A DNA stretch of 64,000 nt from Streptomyces sp. NBC_00250 (GTDB lineage Bacteria > Actinomycetota > Actinomycetes > Streptomycetales > Streptomycetaceae): contig NZ_CP108088.1 in NCBI RefSeq assembly GCF_036192275.1, positions 2,232,001-2,296,000 of the forward strand, given 5' to 3'. How positions within the stretch are numbered: the first letter of the stretch is position 1; the number at the start of each line of letters is the position of its first letter. The notes under the pieces are model-generated. The model did no database searches. It saw nothing but the letters and a program-made list of their open reading frames with translations, and had not been told where the DNA came from. The position numbers and the translations under genes were made by a program. Positions 31,969 to 41,106 of the stretch are shown in pieces.

Positions 31969-32712
31969 ATGAACCGCCCTGTCCTCCTCGTCGTCGCCCA
32001 CGGCAGCCGCGATCCGCGGCACGCGGCGACCGTCCAGGCGCTGGTGCGCCGGGCCGGTGCGCTGCGGCCGGGGCTGCGCGTGGAGACGGCGTTCCTGGAC
32101 TTCAACCTGCCGTCGGTGACGGGCGTGCTCGACCGGCTCGCCGCCGACGGGGTCCGGGACGTGGTGGCGCTGCCGCTGCTGCTGACCCGGGCCTTCCACG
32201 CGAAGGCCGACATCCCCGCCGTACTGCGCCAGGCACCCCCGTCCCTGCGGATCCACCAGGCGGAGGTCCTCGGCCCCTCGCCGCTGCTGATCGCGGCGGT
32301 GGAGCGACGGCTGTACGAGGCCGGGCTCACGCCCGGCGACAAGAGCACCACCGGGGTCGTCCTGGCCTCGGCGGGCTCCACCGACCCGGAGGCGATCGCG
32401 GTGATCGCAGAAACGGCGCGGGAGCTGCGGCGCACCGGTTGGTGCTCCGTGCGGCCCGCGTTCGCCTCCGCATCTCTTCCGCGTACGGACGACGCCGTAC
32501 GCGCCCTGCGCGCCGACCGGGGCGTCCGGCGGGTGGCCGTGGCCCCCTACGTGATCGCCCCGGGCCGCCTCCCGGACCGCATCGCGGCGGGCGCGGCGGA
32601 GGCCGACGTCCTCGCGGACGTCCTCGGCCCCTCCCCTGAGTTGGCCGCGCTGCTCGTGGAGCGGTACGAGGGCGCGCACGCCGCACGCCGGCCGGTCGCC
32701 CACACCGCCTGA
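31969..32712 (+). CDS. Sirohydrochlorin chelatase (CbiX/SirB-like)
   Basis: A 247-residue class II chelatase with two CbiX-like repeats. The metal-site His lies in LLVVAHGSRDPRHAATVQAL. A second His (AFHAKADIPAVL) completes the active site, and GVVLASAGSTDPEA begins the second half. It inserts Fe(II) into sirohydrochlorin, the last step to sirohaem, the cofactor of the sulfite reductase at the operon start. The placement supports iron rather than cobalt. ATG 31969 is used; GTG 31954 overlaps the permease stop and would add five residues. Confidence 0.87.
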   Translation: MNRPVLLVVAHGSRDPRHAATVQALVRRAGALRPGLRVETAFLDFNLPSVTGVLDRLAADGVRDVVALPLLLTRAFHAKADIPAVLRQAPPSLRIHQAEVLGPSPLLIAAVERRLYEAGLTPGDKSTTGVVLASAGSTDPEAIAVIAETARELRRTGWCSVRPAFASASLPRTDDAVRALRADRGVRRVAVAPYVIAPGRLPDRIAAGAAEADVLADVLGPSPELAALLVERYEGAHAARRPVAHTA

Positions 32713-32924
32713 ACCCAGCTGCCCGATTACTCCTGGGCCCGTGTCTCGTTCATACCGTCGACGCCACGGAACGACTCGCCGACCGCTCCTGCGGTTTCGC
32801 GACAGCGGGTGCGAGGAAGATCATGGTCCCGGTCGTGCATCCCTGGAGCCGTTTCGTGCGTCTTCTGTGCGCCGGGCCAATCGCGGACCCGGCAGACATC
32901 GGTTCCTACCAAGGGCAGAAGACT

Positions 32925-33812
32925 TTGATCACTTCGACACTCGGCGTACGCAGAGCCGTGACCGTCACGATCACGGCCTCGGCCGTACTGGCCGGCGGCC
33001 TCTTCACCGGCCAGGCGTACGCCGCGCCGCCCACCCCGTCGATCACCGCCGCGGGCGGCTTCGTCATGAACAACGGGACGGGCACCACGCTGTTCGGAAA
33101 GGCCGCGGACACCCGCAGGTCGACCGGTTCCACCACGAAGATCATGACCGCGAAGGTGGTTCTGGCCCAGCGGGGTCTGAACCTGGACGCCAAGGTCACC
33201 GTCCAGAAGGCCTACAGCGACTACATCGTCTCCAAGAACGCCTCGTCCGCCCGTCTCATCGTCGGCGACAAGGTGACGGTCCGACAGCTCCTCTACGGCC
33301 TGATGCTGCCGTCGGGTTGCGACGCGGCCTACGCGCTGGCGGACAAGTTCGGCACCGGCACCACCCGGGCGGCCCGGATCAAGTCGTTCATCGGGAAGAT
33401 GAACACCGAGGCCAGGAACCTCGGCATGCGCAACACCCACTTCGACTCGTTCGACGGAATAAGCAATGGGAGCAACTACTCCACTCCGCGCGATCTGACG
33501 AAGCTCGCGAGCAGTGCGATGAAGAACTCCACGTTCCGCACCGTCGTCAAGACGAAGTCCACGAAGCAGAAGGTGACCACCAAGACCGGTGGATACCGGT
33601 ACATGTCGTGGACCAACACCAACAAGCTTCTGAGCACGTACAGCGGCGCGATCGGCCTGAAGACCGGTTCGGGTCCGCAGGCCAAGTACTGCCTCGTCTT
33701 CGCGGCGACCCGCGGCAGCAAGACGGTCATCGGCACGGTGCTCGCCTCGTCGAACGAGACGAACAGGGCGGCCGACGTCAAGAAGCTGCTGGACTACGGC
33801 TTCGCCAGGTAG
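32925..33812 (+). CDS. Secreted D-alanyl-D-alanine carboxypeptidase (low-molecular-mass PBP, S11)
   Basis: A 295-residue penicillin-binding-type enzyme that trims peptidoglycan stem peptides outside the membrane. The signal peptide ends AYA at residue 33. The SxxK motif is Ser69-Thr-Thr-Lys72, the second motif is SGC (MLPSGCDAAYAL) and the KTG triad is in GLKTGSGPQ. No C-terminal membrane anchor is present, so it is probably secreted. I chose TTG 32925, with AAGGG nine bases upstream, because ATG 32823 would put 34 non-signal residues ahead of the signal peptide. The 212-base gap to the chelatase shows no gene. Confidence 0.85.
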   Translation: MITSTLGVRRAVTVTITASAVLAGGLFTGQAYAAPPTPSITAAGGFVMNNGTGTTLFGKAADTRRSTGSTTKIMTAKVVLAQRGLNLDAKVTVQKAYSDYIVSKNASSARLIVGDKVTVRQLLYGLMLPSGCDAAYALADKFGTGTTRAARIKSFIGKMNTEARNLGMRNTHFDSFDGISNGSNYSTPRDLTKLASSAMKNSTFRTVVKTKSTKQKVTTKTGGYRYMSWTNTNKLLSTYSGAIGLKTGSGPQAKYCLVFAATRGSKTVIGTVLASSNETNRAADVKKLLDYGFAR

Positions 33813-33863
33813 TCGACTGCGATCGGCGGCGACCGGCCCACGACGGCGCCGGTCCCGCACCCG

Positions 33864-33890
33864 GCTGTCTCCCGCCCGGCGGGAGGCAGC
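33864..33890. terminator. Hairpin between convergent genes
   Basis: Thirteen-base arms (GCTGTCTCCCGCC and GGCGGGAGGCAGC) pair with a single T-G wobble around a very short loop. It lies between the carboxypeptidase and the Rv2466c-type gene and can serve both. Confidence 0.7.
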
Positions 33891-33906
33891 TCCGGGAGCA
33901 CGGGTT

Positions 33907-34533
33907 CTAGCCGAAGTCGAGGCCGCCCGTGCGGGTCCGCTTCAGTTCGAAGAGGTCCGGGTGGTTGGCCAGGACCCGGAAGCTGTCGAAGAGTTCGGCC
34001 GCGCGCTCGCCGCGCGGGACGGCGCGCAGGACCGGACCGAACCAGACGGTGCCGTCGACGTGGATCGTCGGGGTGCCGACGTACGCCCCGGCCTCGGGGT
34101 CCTTGCCCGCGTCGTGACTGCGGCGGACGGCCTCGTCGTACGCCGGGTCGTGGGCGGCCCCGGCCAGTTCGGCGGGGAGGCCGAGTTCGGTGAGCGACTC
34201 GGCGACGACGGCGTCGAAGTCCGTCTGCTTCTTCTCGTGGATGCGGGTCCCGTACGCGGTGTAGAGCGGGCGCAGGATCTCCTCGCCGTGCCGCTCGGCC
34301 GCCGCCGCGGCGACTCTGACGGGTCCGATCGAGGCGTCGACGAGTTCGCGGTACCAGTCGGGCAGGGTGTTGCCCTCGTTGTGCAGGTACAGGCTCATGA
34401 CCTTGAAGCGGAGGTCGATGTCCCGCTCCCGTTCGACCTCCAGGATCCACCGGGAGGTGATCCAGGCGAAGGGGCAGGCGGGGTCGAAGTAGAAGTCGAC
34501 GGCGGGGCGGGGCGGGGTGTCGGTGCTCGTCAT
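33907..34533 (-). CDS. DsbA-like / mycothiol-dependent nitroreductase Rv2466c-family protein
   Basis: A 208-residue thioredoxin-fold protein with a DsbA-type helical insertion. The active-site segment is [20 protein letters not shown], and the cis-Pro loop is [10 protein letters not shown]. Mycobacterial Rv2466c uses a CPWC motif with mycothiol; here the second Cys is replaced (CPFA), so a monothiol mechanism or a different reaction is likely. ATG 34533 begins [10 protein letters not shown]. It is a single gene ending at a shared terminator. Confidence 0.8.
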   Translation of the reverse strand: MTSTDTPPRPAVDFYFDPACPFAWITSRWILEVERERDIDLRFKVMSLYLHNEGNTLPDWYRELVDASIGPVRVAAAAAERHGEEILRPLYTAYGTRIHEKKQTDFDAVVAESLTELGLPAELAGAAHDPAYDEAVRRSHDAGKDPEAGAYVGTPTIHVDGTVWFGPVLRAVPRGERAAELFDSFRVLANHPDLFELKRTRTGGLDFG

Positions 34534-34607
34534 ACCGTGAAATCTAGCCAGCCGGTGGCCTGTCCCCGTGGTCCAATCACACGCCGTGGCGCTGGGCCAC
34601 TTCGCGG

Positions 34608-35168
34608 TCAGTCCTCCCGTGTCATCTCGATGAGCTTGATCACGGTGTTCCAGTTCCGGGCGGTGGCGACGAGTCCCTTCAGGAGGGACGGACGGGAGAC
34701 CACCGCGCTCAGCCTGGACGTCCCGAGGCCTTCGGGGACGTAGAGGTAGAGCACGCGGTCGCCGAGGGCGAACTCCTCGGGGAGATAGGTCTCGCGGTCG
34801 ATCGAGGCGAAGAGCTCGGGGTCCGCGGGCCCGGAGTAGTAGATGGCGTGGAGCTGTTTGCCCTGGATCTCGGCGGCCGGGAAGGGGCAGGCCTCGGCCA
34901 CCGCCGCCAGGTAGTCGCCGTCGCGGACCAGGCAGTCGACGCGGAAGCCGAACCGGTCCTCGACGGCGTCTTCGAGCGCGGTCCTGAGCTCCTCCTCCCC
35001 GGCGCCGGAGTCGGTGGTGAAGACGGCGTTCCCGCTCTGGAGGTACGTGCGGACGTTCGTGTGCCCGAGGCCTTCGAGGAGGGGACGGAGCTCCGCCATG
35101 GGGACCTTGCGGTGGCCGCTCACGTTGATGCCGCGGAGCAGGGCCGCGTACGTCTTCTTCTTCGTCAT
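34608..35168 (-). CDS. DUF1697 protein
   Basis: A 186-residue protein with the full DUF1697 pattern: [20 protein letters not shown] at the N-terminus, then [19 protein letters not shown] and a C-terminal [20 protein letters not shown]. The family is widespread, about 180 residues long and without a known activity. It is transcribed alone, 74 bases upstream of the Rv2466c-type gene on the same strand, so co-transcription is possible. Confidence 0.88.
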   Translation of the reverse strand: MTKKKTYAALLRGINVSGHRKVPMAELRPLLEGLGHTNVRTYLQSGNAVFTTDSGAGEEELRTALEDAVEDRFGFRVDCLVRDGDYLAAVAEACPFPAAEIQGKQLHAIYYSGPADPELFASIDRETYLPEEFALGDRVLYLYVPEGLGTSRLSAVVSRPSLLKGLVATARNWNTVIKLIEMTRED

Positions 35169-35320
35169 GGGGTCAATCTAGGCGGGCCACCGCGCCTCGT
35201 GGGGGGCGGCGCGGTGGCCGGTTCGAACACTGTCCGATCAGGGGGATCCGCGAGAAGACCCTTCACCCATCTGTGACTTATTCAACAATGTTTCGTAATG
35301 GCGAACCCCTGGCGAACCCA

Positions 35321-36622
35321 TCATTTGCGCTGATACCGGGCGAGCACCCGATTGCCGTCCTCCACCAGACGTCTGCGCAGTTCGACTCCGTCGATGGCGC
35401 CGCTGTAGTACTCCTGGAAGGCCGGCGTCGCCACCTTGTCCTTCCACTCCGGGTATCCGCGCACCGACTGCGCGGGCGCCGGCCGCAGCCGTTCGGCCAC
35501 GGCGGCCCCGGTCGCCCAGCCGTCCCTCGCGGTGTGCAGGGAGGGGTCGGCGAGCGCGGCCGCGCCGGTGGGCAGCATCCAGTCGCCGCGCGCGAGCCGC
35601 ACCATGTTCTCCGGGCGCAGGAAGAAGTCGAGGAACGCGACCGCTTCCTTCTTGTACGGGCTGTCCTCGGCGATCGACAGGGTCTGCGGGGAGACTCCCT
35701 GGGTGAGCCCGGCGCTCCCGACGGGGGCGGGCAGCACCGTCCACTCGAAGCCCTCGGGGGCCTGTTGGGCGATCTGCTGCCGGTAGGCGAAGCCGAGCGG
35801 GACCATCGCGTACTTGCCGGCGAAGAACCCGGGGAGGGTGTCGGAGCCGCCGCTGCCGAGCGTGGTGCGCGGGGCGGTGCGGTCGGTGGCGACCTGATCG
35901 TGGATCGTGCCGGGGACGACGGCGTCGGCCTCGGTGAAGCGGACGGTCACCCGGCCGTCGGCCTCCCGGTGGAAGAGCTGTCCGCCGGCGGAGAGTCCGA
36001 GGTTGAGGCTGACGGAGACGGGTTCCTTGAGCGGCCAGGCGACCGCGTACCGGCCGGGTCCCATGCCGCGGGTGAGGTCCCGGGTGATCTGCCGGAACTC
36101 GGTCCAGGTCCAGGGCTTCTCCGGGGTGGGGACGCGGACGCCGGAGGATTCGAGGATCTTCCGGTTGGCGATGATCACGCGCGGTTCCTGGAGGAACGGC
36201 ACGCCGTAGACGCCCTTGTCGGAGCCGAAGGTGGTGGTCTCCCAGCTGCGGGCGGGGATGTCGGCGCGGAGCCGTTCGGGCAGCAGCGGGCGGAGGTCGG
36301 CGAGGTCGCCGCCGTAGGCGAAGTCGGCGAGGTCGTCGGAGGCGTCGTGGATGATGTCGGGCGCCTCGCCGCCCTCGAAGGAGGTGAGGAGCTGGTCGTG
36401 GACGGAGTCCCAGCTGCCCTGGACGTACTCGACCTGGACGTCGGGGTGGGAGGCGTTCCACTCCTTCACCAGCTGCCGGTTGGCGTCGACGGACTCCTTC
36501 TGCCAGGCGAGGGACTGGAAGCGGAGCCGTACGACCCCGTCCTCGGGAGCGTCGTTCCCGGTGGTGCAGCCGGTGAGGAGCAGGGCGAGCGCGGCCGTGA
36601 GGGTGAGGATCCGTCGTCTCAT
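35321..36622 (-). CDS. ABC transporter sugar-binding lipoprotein
   Basis: A 433-residue extracellular solute-binding protein of the carbohydrate (CUT1) class. The signal ends in the lipobox LTGC (Cys18). The fold is recognisable from WQKESVDANRQLVKEWNASH and EGGEAPDIIHDASDDLADFA. It is the last gene of an operon with two permeases, and its ATG overlaps the permease stop (ATGA). No ATPase is present, so a shared multitask ATPase such as MsiK is expected to drive it. The sugar cannot be read. Confidence 0.9.
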   Translation of the reverse strand: MRRRILTLTAALALLLTGCTTGNDAPEDGVVRLRFQSLAWQKESVDANRQLVKEWNASHPDVQVEYVQGSWDSVHDQLLTSFEGGEAPDIIHDASDDLADFAYGGDLADLRPLLPERLRADIPARSWETTTFGSDKGVYGVPFLQEPRVIIANRKILESSGVRVPTPEKPWTWTEFRQITRDLTRGMGPGRYAVAWPLKEPVSVSLNLGLSAGGQLFHREADGRVTVRFTEADAVVPGTIHDQVATDRTAPRTTLGSGGSDTLPGFFAGKYAMVPLGFAYRQQIAQQAPEGFEWTVLPAPVGSAGLTQGVSPQTLSIAEDSPYKKEAVAFLDFFLRPENMVRLARGDWMLPTGAAALADPSLHTARDGWATGAAVAERLRPAPAQSVRGYPEWKDKVATPAFQEYYSGAIDGVELRRRLVEDGNRVLARYQRK

Positions 36623-37461
36623 GACTTCACCGCCCCGGCCAGCATCCCGCCGGTGATCCGTCTCTGGAGGACGGCGAAGACGACGAGGGACGGCAGCGTG
36701 GCGAGGAAGGCGGCGGCGGCCAGCGGGCCGAGGTCGGCGACGCCCTCGGCGCCGAGGAAGTGGGTGAGGACGACCGGCAGGGTCTGCTTCTCCGGGGTCT
36801 TGAGCAGCACGAGCGCGAAGAAGAACTCGTTCCACGCGGTGACGAAGGCGAAGAGGGCGGTGGCGACGATCCCGGGGACGAGCAGCGGGGCGGTGACCGA
36901 GACGAGGGTACGGAGCCGGCCCGCGCCGTCGACGGCGGCGGCCTCCTCCAGTTCGGCGGGGACGGCCCGGACGTACCCCATCAGCATCCAGAGGGCGAAG
37001 GGCAGCGACCAGACCACGTAGACCAGGACGAGGCCGAACACGCTGTTGATCAGGTGCAGGTTCTTGAGGATCAGGAAGAGCGGGATGATGACGAGCACGA
37101 ACGGGAAGGCCTGGCTGATCACCACCCAGCCGGTGGCGGCCGAGGCGAGTCTGCCCCGGTGGCGGGCCGTCACATAGGCGAGCGGGGTCGCGACGGCCAC
37201 CGCGATCACGGCCGCGGCGACCGCTGCGACCAGGCTGTTGGCGGCGGCCCTGAGCAGCGGCTGCTCGTCGAAGGCCTGCCGGAAGTTGTCGAGCGTGGGG
37301 TCCTTCGGGATCCAGGTGGGGTGGAGCGAGGCCAGCTCGGGGGCGGGCTTGAAGGCGGTGGAGACCAGCCAGAGGAAGGGGAAGGCGAGGAAGACCAGAT
37401 ACGCGAGGAGGGCCGCGTACTGGCCGATGCGCGCGGGTCGGCTCGTCCGGAGGGCGCTCAC
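36619..37461 (-). CDS. Carbohydrate ABC transporter permease (MalG-like)
   Basis: A 280-residue six-helix permease. The coupling motif is VPAELEEAAAVDGAGRLRT. The N-terminal helix (YAALLAYLVFLAFPFLWLVS) and the C-terminal RRITGGMLAGAVK are typical of the second subunit in CUT1 systems. GTG 37461 overlaps the stop of the upstream permease (GTGA), and its own stop overlaps the binding-protein ATG, so all three are tightly coupled. Confidence 0.92.
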   Translation of the reverse strand: MSALRTSRPARIGQYAALLAYLVFLAFPFLWLVSTAFKPAPELASLHPTWIPKDPTLDNFRQAFDEQPLLRAAANSLVAAVAAAVIAVAVATPLAYVTARHRGRLASAATGWVVISQAFPFVLVIIPLFLILKNLHLINSVFGLVLVYVVWSLPFALWMLMGYVRAVPAELEEAAAVDGAGRLRTLVSVTAPLLVPGIVATALFAFVTAWNEFFFALVLLKTPEKQTLPVVLTHFLGAEGVADLGPLAAAAFLATLPSLVVFAVLQRRITGGMLAGAVKS

Positions 37462-38402
37462 CGGTCCTGGTCCCCTTTCAGCCGGCGTACGAGGGAGAGG
37501 GCGATGAGCACGGAGACGGCGGCGATCATCACGCAGCCCATCGCGGCCGCGTAGCCGAACTGTCCGTAGCGGAAGGCCTCTTCGTAGGCGAAGAGCATGG
37601 GGAGCCGGGTCCGGCCGCCCGGTCCGCCGCTGGTCAGTACGTAGACCAGGGCGAAGGAGTTGAAGTTCCAGATCAGGTTGAGGGCGGTGATGGCGAGGGC
37701 GACCGGTCTCAGCGCGGGCCAGGTGACGGCGCGGAAGCGGCGCCAGGCTCCGGCGCCGTCGAGGGCGGCGGCCTCGTGGAGTTCGCGCGGGGTGTTCTGG
37801 AGTCCGGCGAGCAGGGCGACGGTGGTCTGCGGCATCCCGGCCCAGACGCCGACGAGGACGACGGCGGGGAGGGCGGTGGCGAGCCCGGAGAGCCAGTCAC
37901 GGCCCTCGCCGAACCCCAGGGTGCGGATCGTCTCGTTGAGGATGCCGGCGTCGGGGTTGTAGACGAGCCGCCACATGATGCCGACGACGACCTCGGGCAT
38001 CGCCCAGGGAACGATGGCGAGGGCTCGCGCCAGCCAGCGGAAGCGGAGCTTCTGGTCGAGCAGGAGGGCGAGGCCGAGGGCGAGCAGGAACTGGGGGACG
38101 GTGACACCGACGGCCCAGACGACTCCGATGCGGAACGATTCCCAGAAGAGGCTGTCGTGCAGCAGGTCCTGGAAGTTGAGGGTGCCCACCCAGCTCGTGG
38201 CCTGGGTGCGGCCGGACTGGGCGTCCGTGAAGGCGAGCGCGATGCCGTAGAGCAGTGGGCCGACGCTGAGGACCAGGATCGGCAGCAGCGCCGGGAGCAC
38301 CAGGAACCAGGCTCCGAAGTCGGGGCCGCGGGGGCGTGTCCCGTGGGCGTCGCGCGGTGTGCGCGTCCCGCCCGGGCGCTTCGTCGCGGTCACCGTGCTC
38401 AC
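37458..38402 (-). CDS. Carbohydrate ABC transporter permease (MalF-like)
   Basis: A 314-residue first permease of the operon, with six transmembrane segments. The coupling loop TPRELHEAAALDGAGAWRRF and the final helix followed by SLVRRLKGDQ are conserved. A charged 30-residue N-terminal tail precedes the first helix (FLVLPALLPILVLSVGPLL). I start at GTG 38402 with a weak GGGGGCG upstream; longer versions run through the divergent intergenic region. The promoter must lie in the 147 bases up to the divergent phosphotransferase gene. Confidence 0.88.
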   Translation of the reverse strand: MSTVTATKRPGGTRTPRDAHGTRPRGPDFGAWFLVLPALLPILVLSVGPLLYGIALAFTDAQSGRTQATSWVGTLNFQDLLHDSLFWESFRIGVVWAVGVTVPQFLLALGLALLLDQKLRFRWLARALAIVPWAMPEVVVGIMWRLVYNPDAGILNETIRTLGFGEGRDWLSGLATALPAVVLVGVWAGMPQTTVALLAGLQNTPRELHEAAALDGAGAWRRFRAVTWPALRPVALAITALNLIWNFNSFALVYVLTSGGPGGRTRLPMLFAYEEAFRYGQFGYAAAMGCVMIAAVSVLIALSLVRRLKGDQDR

Positions 38403-38549
38403 CGATTTCGCCCCCGTCCGCCCGTCCCCGGCCACCGCCGTGGGAATCTCGCCATGGTGCTGACGGCCCGGGGGGCGGTCAAGGCGATCTGCGCGGTGAG
38501 CTGCGTGGATGGGAGACTTTGGCTCAATCGCACAGGTAGGGAGAGATCG

Positions 38550-39407
38550 ATGGACGAGGCGCGGGCGCGGGAGATCCTGGCCGCGGCGGGGGTGCCGGTC
38601 GCGGAGGCGCGGCTGCTGGCCCTCGGTGAGAACGCGGTCTTCGCCGTGGGCGATCTCGCCGTGAAGGTGGGCCGGGACGCGGAGGTGTTCGAGCGGGCCG
38701 AGCGGGAGCTGGCGCTGGCCGCCTGGCTCGCCGACGCGGAGGTGCCGGCCGTGCGGGCCGCCGAGGAGAAGCCGCGTCTGGTCGAGGGGCACCCGCTGAC
38801 CTTCTGGCACCGGCTGCCCGAGGCGGTGCGGCCGGCGGAGCCGCGCGATCTGGGGCCGCTGCTCCGGCGGATCCACGCCCTGCCGGAGCCGGTGGCCTTC
38901 TCGCTGCCGCGTCGTGACCTGCTCGGCGGGGTCGAGCGGTGGCTGCGGCTCGCGGGGGACGCGATCGATCCGGCGGACGCGGCGTTCCTGCGGGAGCGGC
39001 GCGATTCCTTCGCCCCGGCGGCCGCCGCGCTGACCCCGCACCTGACGCCCGGCCCGATCCACGGTGACGCCCTCCCCCGGAACGTCCATGTCGGCCCCGA
39101 CGGCCCGGTCCTGGTGGACCTGGAGACCTTCTCCTCCGACCTGCGCGAGCACGACCTGGTGGTGCTCGCCCTGTCCCGCGACCGGTACGGCCTGGACCCG
39201 GCCGCGTACGAGGCCTTCACCGAGGCGTACGGCTGGGACGTACGGGAGTGGGAGGGGTGCGCGGTGCTGCGCGGCGCGCGGGAGACCGCGAGCTGCGCGT
39301 GGGTGGCACAGCACGCGCCGTCGAACCCGAAGGCTTTGGCCGAATTCGAGCGGCGGGTGGCCTCGCTGCGGGACGGCGACCCCGAGGTGCGCTGGTACCC
39401 GTTCTGA
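38550..39407 (+). CDS. Phosphotransferase of the aminoglycoside/choline kinase-like family
   Basis: A 285-residue kinase-fold protein. The ATP-binding N-lobe (ALGENAVFAVGDLAVKVGRD) carries the Lys, the catalytic loop is PIHGDALPRNVHV (His-Gly-Asp...Asn), and the metal-binding Asp lies in VLVDLETFSSD. The family includes antibiotic kinases, homoserine and choline kinases, so no drug resistance is claimed. AGGGAGAG fixes ATG 38550. It diverges from the sugar importer, and a sugar-related substrate is conceivable. Confidence 0.82.
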   Translation: MDEARAREILAAAGVPVAEARLLALGENAVFAVGDLAVKVGRDAEVFERAERELALAAWLADAEVPAVRAAEEKPRLVEGHPLTFWHRLPEAVRPAEPRDLGPLLRRIHALPEPVAFSLPRRDLLGGVERWLRLAGDAIDPADAAFLRERRDSFAPAAAALTPHLTPGPIHGDALPRNVHVGPDGPVLVDLETFSSDLREHDLVVLALSRDRYGLDPAAYEAFTEAYGWDVREWEGCAVLRGARETASCAWVAQHAPSNPKALAEFERRVASLRDGDPEVRWYPF

Positions 39408-39453
39408 CATCATGTCTCCCGACCGAACCGGGCTCGTCGAACGGGGTGTTGGG

Positions 39454-40281
39454 ATGCGTGTGGAACTTTCCGAGGTGACGCTCGACGTCGAGGTGAGCGG
39501 TGAGGGACCGGCCGTGCTGCTCGTGCACGGCTTCCCCGACAGCCAGCTTCTCTGGCGTCACCAGGTTCCGGCGCTGAACGCGGCCGGGTTCATGACGGTC
39601 GCCCCGACACTGAGGGGCTTCGGGGCCTCGGACCGTCCCGAGGGCGGTCCGGAGGCGTACCACCCGGCCAAGCACGTCGGCGACATGCTGGAGCTGCTCG
39701 CCGGGCTCGGCATCGACCGGGTCCACCTCGTGGGCCACGACTGGGGTTCCGGCGTCGTCCAGGGTCTCGCCGGTGTGGTGCCGGACCGGGTGCGCAGCCT
39801 GAGCCTGCTGTCGGTGGGGCACCTGGGCGGCATGCGGGCCGCCGGCTGGGAGCAGCGGCAGCTGTCCTGGTACATGGTGCTCTTCCAGCTGGCCGGGCTC
39901 GCCGAGGACTGGCTCGCGCGTGACGACTACGCCAACCTCCGCGAGATGCTGGGCGAGCACCCGGACGCGGAGTCCGTGATCGAGCCGATCCGCGCCCCTG
40001 GCGCGCTCACGGCCGCGCTGAACATCTACCGGGCCGGTCTCCCTCCGGAGGTCCTGTTCGGCGCCGAGCTGCCGCTGGTGCCGCTGCCGAAGCTTCCGGT
40101 GATGGGCCTGTGGTCCACCGGCGACCGCTTCCTGACCGAGCACTCGATGGCCGCCACGGGCGAGTTCGTCAGCGGCTCCTGGCGCTACGAGCGCATCGAG
40201 GAGGCCGGCCACTGGCTCCAGCTGGACCAGCCGGAGAAGGTGAACGAGCTGCTGCTCTCCTTCCTGGAGGAGAACGCGTAA
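39454..40281 (+). CDS. Alpha/beta hydrolase, epoxide-hydrolase/haloalkane-dehalogenase type
   Basis: A 275-residue alpha/beta hydrolase. The oxyanion motif is LLVHGFPDSQLLWRHQ. The nucleophile elbow VGHDWGSGVVQ has Asp in place of Ser, which points to epoxide hydrolase or dehalogenase chemistry, not an esterase. The acid is probably in WSTGDRFL and the His in AGHWLQLDQPE. I use ATG 39454; ATG 39412 would add 14 residues. It follows the phosphotransferase by 46 bases and converges on the exonuclease gene at 12 bases. Confidence 0.85.
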   Translation: MRVELSEVTLDVEVSGEGPAVLLVHGFPDSQLLWRHQVPALNAAGFMTVAPTLRGFGASDRPEGGPEAYHPAKHVGDMLELLAGLGIDRVHLVGHDWGSGVVQGLAGVVPDRVRSLSLLSVGHLGGMRAAGWEQRQLSWYMVLFQLAGLAEDWLARDDYANLREMLGEHPDAESVIEPIRAPGALTAALNIYRAGLPPEVLFGAELPLVPLPKLPVMGLWSTGDRFLTEHSMAATGEFVSGSWRYERIEEAGHWLQLDQPEKVNELLLSFLEENA

Positions 40282-40293
40282 GGGGCGGGCGTC

Positions 40294-41019
40294 CTACACC
40301 GCCGCCGCGACCGCCTCGCGCAGCGGCCAGGTGGACTCGACGACCGCCTCCGTGTCGCCCTTGCGGCGCAGGAAGGCCTGGAAGTTCTCGGCCCAGGCGC
40401 GGTACCAGGCGATCTGGCGCTCATGGAGCTCGGCCGGGTTCAGCTCGGCGACCTGGCGGTGCCGCTCGGCTATCGCGACGGCGACCCGGACGGCGGCGAG
40501 CGCGTCGGCGGCGGCCTGGTGGGCGGCTTCGAGCACGACTCCGTACTCCCCGCAGACCGCTTCCAGGTTCCGCTTGCCGCGGCGGTAGCGGTCGACGGCC
40601 CGGTCGATGGTGTACGGGTCGACGACGGGCCCGATGGGGGCGCCGCCGAGCCGCTCGCTCAGCGAGGGCAGTCCGTGGCGGCGCAGCTCGGCGGAGAGCA
40701 GCGTCAGGTCGAAGCTGGCGTTGTACGCCACGACCGGGACGCCGTCCTCCCAGTACTCGGCGAGGGTCTTCGCGATCTCGTCGGCGACCTCGCGGACCGG
40801 GCGGCCTTCGGCGGCCGCCCGCTCGTTGCTGATGCCGTGGATCGCGGAGGCCTGCTCCGGGATGCGGATGCCCGGGTCGGCGAGCCAGTCCCGCCGGCGC
40901 GTGACGTGTCCCCCGCCGTCGACCTCGATGATCGAGGCCGTCACGATACGGGCCTCCAGCGGTTCGGTGCCGGTCGTCTCCAGGTCGAAGCCGACCAGCG
41001 TCTCGCCGTGCCAAGCCAT
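40294..41019 (-). CDS. DEDDh 3'-5' exonuclease (DnaQ-like)
   Basis: A 241-residue exonuclease of the DnaQ/RNase T superfamily. The four acidic positions and the His are in GFDLETTGTEP, AYNASFDLTLL and EAAHQAAADALAAV, with the IHGIS segment after the first motif. It is the free epsilon-like type, not fused to a polymerase or helicase. A perfect AGGAGG precedes ATG 41019. It may proofread or trim DNA or RNA ends. It is convergent with the hydrolase. Confidence 0.88.
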   Translation of the reverse strand: MAWHGETLVGFDLETTGTEPLEARIVTASIIEVDGGGHVTRRRDWLADPGIRIPEQASAIHGISNERAAAEGRPVREVADEIAKTLAEYWEDGVPVVAYNASFDLTLLSAELRRHGLPSLSERLGGAPIGPVVDPYTIDRAVDRYRRGKRNLEAVCGEYGVVLEAAHQAAADALAAVRVAVAIAERHRQVAELNPAELHERQIAWYRAWAENFQAFLRRKGDTEAVVESTWPLREAVAAAV

Positions 41020-41106
41020 CGGGTCCTCCTTACGTGATCTCCCCCGTGGTGCTGACCACCCTCGCACGCACCACTGACAACGCTCCCGGCCTCCCCCCGC
41101 GAGGGG

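Noticed and set aside
38550..39407. Aminoglycoside resistance gene
   Set aside because: Only the general kinase fold (HGD...N, DLE) is visible. The family has many metabolic members, and the context is a sugar importer.
37458..39413. 651-codon version of the MalF-like permease
   Set aside because: The extra 337 residues come from DNA that encodes the divergent phosphotransferase; the permease fold starts only after GTG 38402.
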